Below are positions 11,781 to 24,972 of a stretch of 64,000 nt of DNA, piece after piece. The first letter of the stretch is position 1; the number at the start of each line of letters is the position of its first letter. Source of the DNA: Sesamum alatum (Eukaryota > Streptophyta > Magnoliopsida > Lamiales > Pedaliaceae); NCBI GenBank assembly GCA_034509735.1, contig JACGWO010000005.1:32580479-32644478 (forward strand), given 5' to 3'. The position numbers and the translations under genes were made by a program. Under the pieces are notes generated by a model. That model worked only from the letters and a program-made list of their open reading frames with translations. It did not search any database and was not told the DNA's origin.

Positions 11781-14700
11781 TCAATCATCATCTGCATATG
11801 CATAATGAACGGAAAGCATTGAGTGCTGGAGAAGTTGGAAAAACTTGACGCGTAACTGATGTGGCTTGTAGAGAGCAAACAACTTCAAGGACGGTATACC
11901 ATTTGTGTTGTTTTCAGTCGGGTTATCAGTAAATATTAGAAAAGTTAACCAGAAGTTACCATTTGATGGATCAATGTGCACAAAGAAACTAGCCGCGACA
12001 ATGAGATAGCATAGGATCAGCATCAGACCTTTAAAATAGTTTGATTGACCTTCCTGTATGTATCAACAGAAGCAACAACAGTAAAAAGGCTGCACAGTGA
12101 ACCGGCTAATCGGACAGTAAGCTCTCTTTAGATACTTATTGAAAAAGGGGAAAATCGTAAAGGGCAGGTAAGTAATGAAAGTCAAATAAACACCACAGAG
12201 GGATAGTTTGCAATCGAAGAATGGTAGGCAACAAACCTGAAGCATAAATGCAACCACTAACACTGTGATAAATAACGTAGCAGTCTCAAAGAGTTGAAAA
12301 TTCAAATCCATAGGCTTCCCCATGAACCAGCCAACAATTACACAAAATGGAATCTGCATTCATCAGAAGCATAAGAATCATAAGCTTCCAGATAGTCTCT
12401 TAAGCCCTAAATGTGAAGTTCTCAGAGCCTCAACTTTGGTTTTCCTACCGATATAACCAAAGTTACAACTCAAGCAAGAAAAGCACATAGAAAGAAAGAA
12501 AGTGTTTTATTTTCCTACCCCTCGATTGTTAACATAATTTCAGAAACAGCATCATAAACCTTTTACAAGATAAAGGGTGGTGACAATGAAGAAGTTGATA
12601 ACGCCTTACCACAAACATTGATATCTGAGTAGATGATCCAATTGCAACTCCAAGAGTAATATCCTGGAAAGGAATAGCATTTAAACCAAACCACAATGCG
12701 AAAGAAATGGCCAAAAGATAGCTACGAAAATACAATACTCACAAGCTTGTCCTTCATTGCAAACATGATGGCACTAGCATGTTCTGCAGCGTTCCCCACG
12801 ATGGGAAGCAAAATAACACTTATAAAGGCAACAGGCATGTTCATTGAATCAGATGCTCCCTGCAAAAATGGCAATGTTACAGACCCAGACTTACAACTAG
12901 GATTCCCGATTTTATAGTGACTTTATGAACACTGCAGTTGAGCTCGATGAGAAGTCAGTATAGAAATGTGAAGTTCCATTCAGATATTTAACTCTATCTT
13001 GGGTCGTAATAAACAAAAACAGAATTTTATTTCTCAAAAGATTTAAATACAGAATAGTTAAAGGTGCTCAATTTATAGGTAAAGACTAGTCCATAATTTT
13101 CTTTTTTTAAGTGTTTTCTGGTGGTACAATCAAGTAACATGCTTCCAAATTGACATTAATATGGCGTAACTGTATCTACAGCGCCAATTTGATTCCAATT
13201 TCTCTTTAGTGTTTGTGCTATGAATTTAATGATCACAACATGATATAATGTTTAGCAATATAATGTTGATCAATGATATTAACTTTCCCCAGTATCTTCA
13301 TTCAAGTAGATATGTAGAAACCAAAAGGAAGCAAAAATGAATCAGTAAAGCTACATTTGGATTGATGGATTTGGACTTGAGGGAAGGATTTTGAGAAAGG
13401 ATTTCAAATAAAATCATATGAAAAGAATTTGAATGCGACAATATTTAACAAAACATAGTTCTAAATTAGAATGGAAAGATTTGAAATCCTTTAAATTTAA
13501 AATTAGCCAAACAAGTCCAAAGGATTTGTTTTAGGGAATTGAAATCCATAATTCCAAATCTATCAATCCAAAAAAACTAAAAGAAAAGAACGTTTTAGTG
13601 GCCCCAGTGCAACATTTCTAGTAATATTTGCTTCTATTTTCTTTCTTTTCCTTTCTTATTCGCTGAGTACTACATTGTCAATACCTGTATTGCATCAACA
13701 AGATATCCAGATAAAATAGATATCCACAAAGTCAAAACAGCAAGCCACGTGATTGCTTCCCAGTGGGTAATCTCTGGGACCTCATCGTCGTCAGAATCTT
13801 CAGCATTGTTCGCTTCTGCCTGTAGCAAATCCAAAGAAAAACAATATTAGGTAAATTAAAGCAGACCTGCAACGGTATATAGTCCTCTTGAATGTGCATG
13901 TGCTATCCGCATAGCAAATTAATGTCCTATACCATAAAAGATATGCATGTAACTGATCAATGTTGCTCAAGTTACAAAACAATATGCAGATTATAACAAA
14001 AATACATACCTCATCAAGAGAACTATATAGGTTACTTTGACTCTTGAGCTGAAAGAACAGATAGCCAGCATAAGCAATGAGCATTATGCAGCTACTAACT
14101 CGTGAAAGAGCAATCTCCGACTTGCCCTTATGCACTTCTGTATGTGTAAAGTGTAGCACAGCAGGAAACAAGATGCCCATAACGGCCATTAACAACAATC
14201 CTGAATTCACGATTGCATTGGCCTGAAACATTGATAAAATGTAAGTTTTCTTTACTCCTGCTAGGGGCATTACCAAGTCTTAAACCATAGTCATTTGATA
14301 TGATCCACCTTATTGAAAACCTGGACTTTGTGATGATGAACGATCCCACCACAGAAGAAGGCACACCCAAGCACCAAAAGCATATTTGACAAGATGGAAC
14401 CAAGTAATGATTGCTGAACAACCCTAATCATTCCATTCTTCAAAGCATACATCGAAATTATCATCTCAGTAGCATTACCGAATGTAGCATTTAGAAGGCC
14501 GCCAACTGAAGATTAAACAAGAAAAGATAACCTCAATAATCGAGAGAAGAAAAAATAGTCTGCATATATTGAACAGGCAATAATTGTGAACACAGAGGTC
14601 AGACTATCACCATGCGGGAAGGAAGTGGGGGGAAATATCACACTAGAAATCTTTCCAAGCAAGGTCAAGCAGAAAATTACAAAATATTCAAAATTTGTTT

Positions 14701-16653
14701 ACAACAAGATACAGCACACAACTTGGCTTCTGTTACATATATTCCACTACTACAAAACCATGCATGTTAGCCGAGTTAATGATTTCTTTCTTCAATTACC
14801 CAATTACTAGCCAGAATTGACTCCATATTCCAATATTGTACTGAGTTTTTTAAGCGTTTTAGTTATTGGCCTGACCTGTCTTAACCTGATGGCAAACATG
14901 CATTTGTACAACTAAGAGCTCCTACATAAAAGACACCAGTCGACTAGATGCCACTCAGATAACTCAGTTTTCTTATCAAACCCACAGAAAATTAAAACCA
15001 TTGAGCTGGACTACTGAAGCAAACGGCTAGTCTTACGCAAAAGTATAAAATTATAAATTGAATCAATATCAACTAATTCATATAGATCTTGGTTCTACCG
15101 TTGATAATTTTCTTCAGAATGCACATTTGTTGCTCAGAAAAGCTCTCTCATGCAGTAGGACCAGGCTGTCTTTGTCTTTCATTGTCCATAAAGAATTTTA
15201 AAGGTTTACAATAAATCTTCCAGAAAATGGCCATTAAATTAACATGAAACCTTCACATGACAGACCTCCAAGCGGACCAAGCCTAATGCAAGATCACATC
15301 CCTGAATGCTTTCGGACAAAAGTAAGGTCAGCTGCCAAAGAAAAATGGACTTGCAAGCTTCCATTATATAACAATATCTTGCAAAAACTGCTCTAACCCA
15401 AGTTATCTATGGCATATACATCCCCTTCAACAAGCTCGGGAATTCCTTTTATAAATTTTGTTGAACCTTTCCACCAAAACCAAGACTTATGATGATCTAA
15501 AAAGTTCTGTGCTTTAGAAGTTCCATTTTGAAAATAGGACGTGCCAAACAGGCATTAGGTGTTGATGCCAGAATTAGATCAGCAGCAACTATGCCTCTGT
15601 TCAACCTACAGAGAAAGGTAGATAAATAATCTTCCCGCCAGGATATGTATCCATGGTAATAGGGGTTTCTCAATGCTTCTCAATTTTCAGACTTCCTTTT
15701 ATTTTTTCCCTGAGGGAGCGACATCCGAGGTCATTTTCATGTCGGAGTCCAAGAACTATAGTTCAATTAATCCACAAGTACTGAGGAAAAGCGGATACCA
15801 TATAACACCTCTAGCAGAATTACTTCCAATAAATAAAAAGTCGGCAGAAGCTAGCCCACATACAATCAAGTGCAGATGAATAGATCCTACGTATCAACAT
15901 ATACAACTGTGATGCGATTCATTGTGAGAACAACCTCAACCTATATGAAAAGCCAATTTGGTTTATGGCATATCCAATACAATTTCTTAAATATGTGGCA
16001 GAAGCAGTTCCAATAAATCCTGAGATAGTGAAAATCAATAAATATGTTAAAGTGAAAAAGGAAATACTACAGAAATAGTACCTGTGGGCCCCGTGAAACA
16101 AGCCAGTTGCCTACAATAAACGATTGTTGAAGGAGATCAGTTTTTCTTCCACATAAGGAAAATGCAAATTAGCAGAGCTTAGTCAAGTTCCATTTTTGAG
16201 ACGGATACTTACTCAGTTGCATACCCCAAGCGCTCTGCTAGAGGAGTAATGCCGAGTAAGCTGAAGAAGAAGACCCATCCCTGGAATGTGTTATAGTTAA
16301 AATCACAGGAAAACATACAAAGCTAAATAGCATCACCAAGGATATTCAGAAATATCCCTTTTACAAAGTTTTGATTTTCTTACATGCTTATCGGTAAGAT
16401 AGTGTAACATAATCGCCAGGGGCCCAAACGGCAGCAAGACATTGATCTTTGCTTTGATCAAGACAATGTATATACTTCTCAGAATGCTCACCCGATTCAC
16501 CTTTCTTAATACCCAAGAAGCGGAAAATTTTGGATGAGCTAAGATATGAGATGTTTCAAAACTCAATGATTGCATTTTACTTGACGTTTGAGACCCACTA
16601 AACGGGATCTCCTCATCAGATTCAAGGTCCACCTTTTCTTCTATAGATCCCAT
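11781..16653 (-). CDS. CAX: Vacuolar cation/proton exchanger, CAX2/CAX5 type
   Basis: Family role: H+-driven export of Ca2+, Mn2+ and other cations into the vacuole. Coding exons (minus): 16653-16384, 16280-16213, 16110-16082, 14505-14309, 14222-14010, 13819-13685, 12859-12743, 12663-12610, 12353-12237, 12053-11960, 11791-11781. All are GT-AG and stay in frame, giving 434 residues, close to the roughly 440 usual for the family. The two alpha repeats are clear: [13 protein letters not shown] and [14 protein letters not shown], with the GNA(T/A)E cation-binding glutamates. An acidic loop (AEDSDDDE) separates the halves. About ten hydrophobic helices are present and the C-terminus is short (HIDPSNDDD). 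The last intron (11792-11959) is 168 bases with no stop, so retention would give a 490-residue form. The subtype is from resemblance. Confidence 0.9.
13356..13572. mobile_element. MITE inside an intron of the CAX gene
   Basis: A 217-base segment in the intron between coding exons 6 and 7. Its ends are inverted repeats of about 20 bases (TTTGGATTGATGGATTTGG against CCAAATCTATCAATCCAAA), and GGATTT/AAATCC pairs continue inward. It has no coding content. No clear target duplication was found, so the superfamily is open. Confidence 0.6.
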
Positions 16654-16677
16654 CTCCGTAATCCAGGAAATATCTCC

Positions 16678-17293
16678 CTGAGAACAAAAACCGTAACTGC
16701 AAAAATTAATAAACTATCACCTCCGAGTGTGAAGTAACTCCAAAAACGAAGGTTCGAACACAAGTTACATACCTCAATGTATTAACATGTAAAGCTAGAC
16801 CACAAAGATGTACAGCATCCCTGCCACCAAATTGTAACTTTCATTACCAAATAAGCCAATAAAGAATCGACCTTTACGCCAATTTCATGAATTTTTAAAG
16901 ACCCAAAACCATTTGAACAAAACTAGGATTCAGAAAAACAAGCAGTGCAATTAATTGCACTTTGAAATGCTTCAATCAGACAGGGACCCAATACACCCTA
17001 ACTTGGGATTCCGGCAATACATCAAACTAAATCAAGAATTGCCGGCAATCAAATAAGTGAATCACTATGCACTTTCTACATCAAGTTAGACCTGGTAAAC
17101 AAAGATTAAGAAAGTATAACAAGAAAACAGCCCAGATCAAGCATGAAAACTAAGCCTGAGAACTTAACAAGATAATGAACGGCTAAAGATGCAAAAAAAC
17201 TAATCACACTTACACAAACCCAGATCAAGATCCTTCACTGGAAATCACTTGAAAAATAGAGAAGCAGATAATAATAAAGTCCAAGCTTTTTAC
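16678..17293 (-). other. Probable 5'-UTR intron of the CAX gene
   Basis: On the minus strand, CAAAG|GTAAAAAG at 17294/17293 and TTCTCAG|GGAGAT at 16678/16677 make a plausible donor and acceptor upstream of the start codon at 16653. The interval has no coding frame. The inference rests on splice-site likeness only. Confidence 0.4.
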
Positions 17294-17529
17294 CTTTGGT
17301 CAGTGAACAAAGAGTCCTCCTTTTTTAACTGATGCACAAGATTTGAAACCCACAAAGTGAACCAAATTATCCCAATATTTTCTTGAATTACAAAACCTGG
17401 AATTTCTTTTTTTATCTGAATATACGAACAGAAATACCGATTAAAGGGAGAAGCAAAAAAGCAAAACCCCAAGAAAAAAAATGGAATTACGTCAGATATT
17501 TTTTCTTGTCTGGAAGAAAAGGTAGAGTG

Positions 17530-17559
17530 TGGGGGTGGGGTGGGGGTGGGGTGGGGGGT
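17530..17559 (+). repeat. G-tract run, potential G-quadruplex
   Basis: Five G-runs of 4-6 bases separated by single T residues, a textbook quadruplex-forming pattern on the plus strand. It sits near the presumed transcription start of the minus-strand CAX gene, i.e. on its template strand. Confidence 0.7.
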
Positions 17560-17599
17560 AGGTGTTTTAAGGGGCCGGCATATGGAACAGAGGAAGTTT

Positions 17600-18843
17600 C
17601 CAAGAAATAGCGCCTAATGTGCCATTTTCAATTTGATTTGGATTTCGATCTACTTCTAATATTGTTTAACATTTTATTATCATTAACTAACTTTTATGTT
17701 TCTTGAAATAAAATAAATTGCTCCCAAAGTATATGAAAAAAAATTAATATTATGTGGGTGAAATTTATGGTAATAAAATACCAATTGATTGGGTCGAAGA
17801 TCTAAGTTGCCAGTCAAATAATCCGAATTTGGTACTTTTGGACCTAAGAAGGAATCAGATTTATGTTAGCTGGGTAGCCCTCTCAGAGGTATTCCAACGC
17901 TTAAGTCATTTTGAAAAATTGAAAATAATGTTTATAAAATATTGTGAAAGTAATAAATGGCGTATCATTACGCAAAAAATTTGGGGGAATTTATAAGGCC
18001 TGATGTCCGTAAATGTATGGGTCCACGTGTCATCATCCCGAACTTTCAAGTACAAGACCATCGGACAAACCCTAGTTCCAAGTTTCAGGTCAGATTAGAT
18101 CGATATGCGACTCGACCCGAAAGAGAATTAACGGATTTTAAACCCTGTTGAATATTTTCCCTTTTTAAGGAGATATTTTTGTCTTTCTATACTGAGTTAG
18201 ATATGTTTCCGTCATCATTATTATTATAGTTTATTATTCCTAATAATGCATAAAGTTGGAAATATATGAGGAAATGGGATAGAAGTGGGAAGTTGGAGAA
18301 TACCATAAATAGGAATTGCCAACAATACCACCACATCAATAATTGGGTAATTATTATGCATTTGATTCTATTTGTTATTATTATTGCAGAAATAAGATCA
18401 GATCTCATAAGAAAATTAATCCAATTCTTAAGTAGCAATTTCCTAACAGCCAAACGAGGACTTGTTTTCAGTCCTTGCCACTTGGGCCTAATCCTAGTGG
18501 GTTGTAACTAAGAACTTATATTGGGCCGGTCATGTGATAGGCCCAATTCAAAATCCATTAAGAGCCCAACTAAGTGGGCTTCCAACTTTCCAATTTCTCA
18601 TGCGGATTCAGCTTTTAAGATAAATGGCCAGTGCACGGTGCACCCACACCAGAGGGCAGAGGATAATCTTTTCCCTTGAAAACACGAGATCCGACTAAGT
18701 AGTATCGGTAAAAGTATGCATGAAATGATTGATGAATCGTGCAAATACGTCTATAGTTCTGATGCTTTTTCATGTATTATTGTTGATGAGCTTGATCAAT
18801 CAATGATTGGGATTAGATTGGAAGATTTATGAGCATCTGATAC
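17600..18843. other. Spacer with orphan site II motifs
   Basis: No gene is recognised. Between about 18480 and 18600 the motif TGGGCC/GGCCCA or TGGGCT recurs several times, as in housekeeping promoters, but no open frame follows on either strand. It may be the promoter of a non-coding transcript or a relic. Confidence 0.35.
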
Positions 18844-19069
18844 TGTCTTTAAACAAGCTTTCTTGGCAAAATTTGCACCTTTGATAAAAGAGAACTCTGA
18901 TCAAATATCATTACCGCCAAATTTCATTTTTTGGGTCATTTATGGTAAGAAAATATGTCTCTAAACACGCTTTCTTGGCAAAATTTGCACCTTTAATAAA
19001 GAGAACTCTGGCCTAATATCATTACAGCCAAATTTCTTTTTTTTGGGTCATTTGTGGTAAGAAAATATT
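18844..19069. repeat. Tandem duplication, unit about 112 bases
   Basis: Two head-to-tail copies, 18844-18955 and 18956-19069, both beginning TGTCT(T/C)TAAACA and sharing CTTTCTTGGCAAAATTTGC and TGGTAAGAAAATA. They differ at a small number of substitutions and short length changes, so the duplication is fairly recent. No coding frame spans it. Confidence 0.8.
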
Positions 19070-21044
19070 AGCGCGGATAACTTTTAAGAGACTTAAAACT
19101 CTAAACAATCACAATCATTCATGTACCATAAAATTTGCATAAGCCCCCACCCCACTAAGAAAAAGAATGCGAGGGGGGGTGACGGGTAAGTGCACAAGCT
19201 GACAAAGTAGGCAGATGCCAAGATGTAGGAGGAAGAAGCAACATGAAGTTGTTACTTTATAAGACCGTTTCTACTTTTCCACTCGTTTTGATAGTTTGAC
19301 CCAAAAACTGGTGGGATGCAAACATTTTTCCCTCCAGTCAAGTTAGGGGGACTACACATTTGGAAATTATTACAACCTCTCTTTCATCATCCTTCCTTTC
19401 TTGCTCTAAAACTTAACAAGACTTCTTGTGTTTTGGTGTTGACTCGGGTCGGGTACTCCTTTGAATGGGTCAAACCCGAAAAAACATGCACAAAAATTTT
19501 AACTGGTATTTATTACAGGGAGTGGGAGATATAAAGATTAGTTTTACTAGAAAATATTTGTTTACCTTTCGGTGCCATGTAACATTGTAGTTCCAAAAAT
19601 CAACATTGTGGATGAGCTCATCAAGAACTCATTCAGATGTACAAAAAATTGATGAACACTAGAACTGTATGTCAAAACTGTATCATAGAGGGGAGATGGG
19701 AAATCCTTTTAGCCTATGGCAAAATCAACTAAAAGTAAAGATTTACCAGAACCAAACTGGAAATAGGGTGAAAACTCAGTTCATCCAAAAGGGGACAGAA
19801 TTATGCATCTAAAAAGCAAAAAATGACACATCTCAAATGCCCATGAAATGGATCACACAACAACATGGTACTTTAATCGACAGGAATAGTTGAAGAAAAA
19901 GAAATTAGCTGTCCCATAGCTCAGATTGTTAACAGGTTACCATTTCACAGAGTTTTCATGGCACATCAATAAACAGCTTTGAACTGATGTGGAATATATT
20001 CCAATTTCAAGGAACAAAATTCTATCCTAACCTAGAAACATCTGCCAAAAAAAGGGATAATCCAACCTCTATAACAACACAATCAATAATAGTAATGCTG
20101 CAAACTTATACTATACATATAAAATGTATGACATATGTCCCAGATAAAGTAAGTTGGAAAAAGCATAGATGGACAGCCACTGATCACATTGAGAAAGAGA
20201 AAAGAAAAGCAACCATATATATGATCACATGTCTGCATAGGAACATGTATTTTGGTTTCTGCTTCATTGTTGGAATGTCCTTGTATAAAAGCAACAAGGT
20301 GAAAAATAAAAAAAGTTTCCTCCAAACTAGCTTACAGGATCTTCTAAAAGAACCAACCAAATCTTACTCAACCAAGACACTACTGGGCAAGCTCATCATA
20401 AGGCTATCCAACTTTATCATAAAGTAAGCAACTTAGCAACTAGGGGTAGACTGTTTAATTTACCATCTAGCATATATAGCAAAACAACATGGAACATATG
20501 AACCCAACATCCAAATATTCAATCAGTACCGAAAAGATAAGGATTCCAAGAGAGGAAAAAGAATATATGTGCAACCAAGCTTCTCCCTTTTGCATAGTAT
20601 CTATCTATCTATCCAAACAAAGATAGTAGTGAGTTAAATGCAATGTACTCCGACCTGTCATTTACCGATAAAGCTCTCAATTTATAGAGAATTAATTTCA
20701 AGACAACCAAAAATCAATTTAACCAAGGATTAGTTTCTTTCCCAAATAAGCAAAATTGCAACAACAAAACTTGGAAAAAAAAATGATTCCAGAAAATAGA
20801 ATTCATTCATTTTCGACCGTTATACATTATCATAAAAATTCAAGATTGATTTCTCATGAAACCCAAACTAGCCTTATAAACTCTCCACCATTTCCCCCAT
20901 CTAATTCCTTTCTCCTAAACATCCATCCAGTCCACAACCACCATGTAGTAATGGCACACAAGTTGCACAATTAAACCCCATTAAAATTTAACAAGTAACA
21001 GAAGATTACAAAAAAGCCAAAGAGAACCCAAGACTAAGTAACAA
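19070..21044. other. Spacer and MKK downstream region
   Basis: No gene is recognised. The part nearest 21044 would hold the 3' untranslated region of the minus-strand kinase gene. The short frames here lack any family resemblance. Confidence 0.4.
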
Positions 21045-22097
21045 TCAGGCTGACGAAAAATGGGGACGAGGAGGAGGTAATAACTGATGAGACTGGTGCA
21101 CCTGATTGCCCCCGCTCCCATTACTCCCAGGCGAAGCATACTGCAAAATGAAAGGATGCTTCAACAGCTGCCCTGCGGTCCACCGCTTAGCCGGATCTCT
21201 CTGAAGACAACAAGCAATAAATTCCCTGAACTCCCTGCTGGCGGAAGCGGGCGCCTCCGGCGGCTGGGACATACAGATTGCGCACATAAGACTAGCCCAA
21301 TCTCCTTGCCTTCCAACAGCAAATGGAAACTTCCCCAAGTAAAATTCAAGAATGCTGACTCCTAAACTCCAAATATCGCCCGCATATCCATCATACTGCC
21401 CATGATTTAGATCCGTATTAATTCTTTCAGGGCTCATATAAGCTATAGTGCCTACAGATGAATTACAAGGGTCCATGGTTTGAGCCAGAACTCGGGACAC
21501 GCCAAAATCAGCAATCTTTACGATCCTTCGCGAATTAATCAGTAAATTAGATGGCTTGATGTCGCGATGAACGATTTTGCGCTTGTGGAGATAGTACAAT
21601 CCGCAGAGAACCTGGCGGGCGAGATCAGATAGAGAAGGCTCATGGGGGATGTGTGTACCCTCAAGGGATCCCTTGTCCATGTACTCCAGGAGCACTTGAA
21701 TTTCCCCATTGTGATCGAAGAGATTGTGGCATTTGACGATGTTAGGGTTGTCGACATCGCGAAGGATCTGGATTTCGCGGCACATCTGAATGCGGATGGC
21801 GTCGTCGTGGTTGCCATAGATCACTTTCAGCGCGTAGAGTTTGCCGGTGGGACGGTGGAGGACTTTGTAGACAGTCCCCCCTGCTCCGCTTCCGATGCGG
21901 CTGACGCGGTCTAGCTCGGCGTATTCAAGCGGCTGCGAAGAGGACGCCGAGGAGGGCGCGGAGCTGGGGGGCAGAGGTAGAGGAACCGCGAGGGAAGGGT
22001 CACGATGCGGGAGAGGAAGGGTTAGGTCGGGGCGTCGGCGACGGTTTGCACGATTAGCAGCATCAGCGGCGGCGGGCGGCGGTTGGAGAGGCCTCAT
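21045..22097 (-). CDS. MKK4/5: MAP kinase kinase, MKK4/MKK5 group C
   Basis: Intronless gene for 350 residues, the usual size and structure for plant group C MAPKKs. Family role: phosphorylates MPK3/MPK6-type MAP kinases in immunity, stomatal development and abscission. Visible features: a basic/hydrophobic MAPK-docking site near 19-30 ([12 protein letters not shown]); a kinase domain from about 68 with [10 protein letters not shown] and ALKVIYG (catalytic Lys); HRDIKPSN near 178; DFG near 197; the plant activation loop TMDPCNSS with the S/T-x5-S/T phosphosites; and GTIAYMSPE. The C-terminus carries LLPPPRP, as in known MKK4/5 proteins. The start Met gives the conserved N-terminus MRP. Everything needed for activity is present. 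Confidence 0.93.
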   Translation of the reverse strand: MRPLQPPPAAADAANRANRRRRPDLTLPLPHRDPSLAVPLPLPPSSAPSSASSSQPLEYAELDRVSRIGSGAGGTVYKVLHRPTGKLYALKVIYGNHDDAIRIQMCREIQILRDVDNPNIVKCHNLFDHNGEIQVLLEYMDKGSLEGTHIPHEPSLSDLARQVLCGLYYLHKRKIVHRDIKPSNLLINSRRIVKIADFGVSRVLAQTMDPCNSSVGTIAYMSPERINTDLNHGQYDGYAGDIWSLGVSILEFYLGKFPFAVGRQGDWASLMCAICMSQPPEAPASASREFREFIACCLQRDPAKRWTAGQLLKHPFILQYASPGSNGSGGNQVHQSHQLLPPPRPHFSSA

Positions 22098-22500
22098 GAT
22101 AGATTAATAGCAAAAGATGAATGAATCAGGGTTGGATGGGATTGATTGATTCTAAACAAAACAGAAAAAATGGGGAATTATAGCTTATTGGAAGCAAGAA
22201 TCGAAGGAATGAGCTCCATGGAGATGGAGAGAGGAGAAATGAAAGAAGAAATCGGCGGAGGAAAGGGAGGAGAAGGTGAAGAAAGCCTATGAAGCTGATT
22301 GATGTAAGAAGGAAGAGAAACCGAATTTCAGATAAAAAAATATAGAGAGAAAAAAGCAAAGGAAAGGGTGAAATGTGAATGGCTGATTTCTGATTTGTGA
22401 AAGGGAAATTTGAAGGGTAAAAAAACACACACACACACACACACACCATCTCTGCTTTAACCCTATTGCCAATCTAATTATGTCATTTCCCCCCTCCATT
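22098..22500 (-). promoter_or_regulatory. MKK 5' leader/promoter with (CA)n tract
   Basis: Purine-rich on plus (pyrimidine-rich on the coding strand), as plant 5' leaders often are, with a (CA)n microsatellite at 22427-22446. The transcription start is not fixed. Confidence 0.4.
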
Positions 22501-24526
22501 TTTTTCCTTTTTTATTTTTGGTCCTTTTTAATACACTCTATTTTTGTTTTTTTTTCTCTTTTTCAATTTGTGTTTCTATAGACTTTTAGTACAATCATGT
22601 GTGATGTATTTTTAGCCATCTCATTGAAATTTATATATCTATATTAGGTTTTGCATGGGCTACTTATGATTATAAAAGAAAAAAAAATTATGCATGTCGT
22701 GGGACGTCCTGTAAGTTTACGTGTGTTTACATGGTAAATACTGCATGTTTATATTATATTAACTCGTGTTAGATATCTTATAATTATAATTAGTAAGTAA
22801 AAAGTACGAACACGTGGTTGCAAATAATTATCGGAACATAAGTCAGGTAAGTGAAACGGGATTTAAGCTTATAATGTACGGACACGTGTGTATTGATCAG
22901 GGTAAGCTAAAAAGATTTAATGAAAATGCATATTCTTCACCCTAGTGCTCTTAGATTCGTATGTTAAAATTCACAAACGAATTCAAAAATAAAAATTAAA
23001 CTTTATTGCTTTATTATTATTATTTAATAATTTCATGTATTTGTTGTTACTGCATTAATACACGAAAAAATCATTTTTGTTGTTATCCAAGTACATATGC
23101 TAAGAAAATTATAACCCTAATTAAATACTTGTTTTATCTAACTTACCTAATTTTTATAAAAGCAATGTGAAATACCTTAATAATCATTTATCTATCATAT
23201 AATATTTTTTTTGTAAATTACTTATTCACATAATTATTAGGTATAACTCCAATTATTTTATAAAGTACATTTATTATTATTTTTTTTATTTATTTATTTA
23301 TTTTTTTTTGGGGAGGGGGAGTGGCAATAGTAAAATTGAGAATAACAAATATAAAATGAAAAGAGGGGAATTATTGGATTTTCTTATCAAAAGCTGGGAA
23401 TCGGAGTATTAAAAGAAATGGGAAGAGAAGGACTCTCGGGGGTGGCGCGTGGAAACACGGACCAATGGGAACGCCACTGACAACTGTGTCTGACACGATA
23501 CTCCCAATTTGTATGTGACAGCGTTAAATAAGGCGCGCGTTAGCTAATGCACACATTGGGTATCTCGTGGAGAATTATTTAAGACAAAATGCTTGTGTTC
23601 CTGGACCCCACACTGCCGAGTTTTTTTCACTCTACAACTTTCCACACCATTGTTTATGCTGTGACCTTTTCATTTTTCCCCATTTATTCTAAACTTCTAA
23701 TATTACATTATCAAAAAATTCATTAAATCATTAATAATAATAATAATTAATGATGTTATAATTTATCTCACTAATAGAGAATCGAAAATATAATATTCAA
23801 GATAATTATTAACTGATGTCATAAATTTATCATTAGATCGTAATCTTTATCTCGTGCAATAATAAAGTAATATATTTATTAATAATTAGTATAATAAATT
23901 GTGATGGATTACAAATTATTGAAATGTATAAACCCATTAATTTACAGTTGCCTATAATAGCAAAATATTATATAGTTACTGCAGTTATTAAATTTACAAA
24001 ATTATTATATGTTACATGAATAGTGAGAATTATGATGATATTACTTTGAATTATTATTCAAATAAGTAAAGTATCATGATGAAATGTTGTGGCTTTATTG
24101 GAATTTGGCACCCTAAAAATTGAAGAAATGATTTGATTGGGCCCCACTCCCACCCCCAAAATCACTTCATCATTACTAAAACTTCATCATATTTCATAAC
24201 CATTTAATCATCCCATGCCCATTATTTTTTTTTTCAACATAATCCACCCTTTTCCTTTCCCATTTTTTTTTTATTTCTTAAAAACGAAATAATAGATATT
24301 TTTTTATTATAAATATGAAAACTGGAGATCTTGGTTACTATTTAATGGGCCCATCAATTTCAATTTTTGGTCTAATATATTTTTATATATTAGTTACGAT
24401 GTAGTATTTGCATGTATATAATTAGATAAATATGATATAAATTTTAAAAATAAAAGTTGATATATGATTGAAAACGGAGCAATTGATGAACATAGGTAAA
24501 TGTGTGAGATAAACATGATAATATAT
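22501..24526. other. Gene-free AT-rich spacer
   Basis: No gene is recognised. A short GC-richer island at about 23410-23640 contains a CCAAT box and a TTAAATAAGG TATA-like motif and looks promoter-like, but no coding frame follows on either strand. Confidence 0.4.
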
Positions 24527-24750
24527 TGCCAATAAGGCATAGTTTAGTTGATGAAACTGAGATCTCATGACTATAAGTTATGGGTCCAAACTCCATCAAC
24601 GTGCATGTGGTTTGTTGTTCTTTTACTCTGATAGTAGCTATTGAATAGATACGAATATTTGATATTAATATTAATAATTAATATATTGACTATAGAGTTG
24701 TTAGTAATTGATACTATGATATAACTGTAATCGACTTATTTAAAAAAAAA
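24527..24750 (+). mobile_element. SINE-like fragment
   Basis: An A-box-like TAGTTTAGTTGATGA and a B-box-like GGGTCCAAACTCC are followed after about 150 bases by an A-run (24741-24750), which suggests a tRNA-derived SINE. The 3' part resembles that of the better supported SINE at 28205-28441. No target duplication was recognised. Confidence 0.4.
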
Positions 24751-24972
24751 ATATATATATATATATAACGTGGATCATTTGAAATAAATAAATGATTATA
24801 CTAATACCAATATTTAAGGTTATAGTTTATACTATCATATAAAATAAACTCATTTTTTACTCATAAATGACAGTTAATAACACTACCACATCATTTTTTG
24901 TAATACCAGAAATAACCCTTGATTGATATGATAATACTTTATTCAACTTTTTAAATTTTATATTAATTGATA

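Noticed and set aside
11781..12023. Taking the full open frame as the CAX C-terminus
   Set aside because: The 56-codon extension is flanked by good splice sites and exceeds the family length; it is treated as an in-frame intron, with retention noted as a possibility.
19987..20427. 146-codon plus-strand frame
   Set aside because: No family resemblance, no promoter or splice context, and AT-rich composition.
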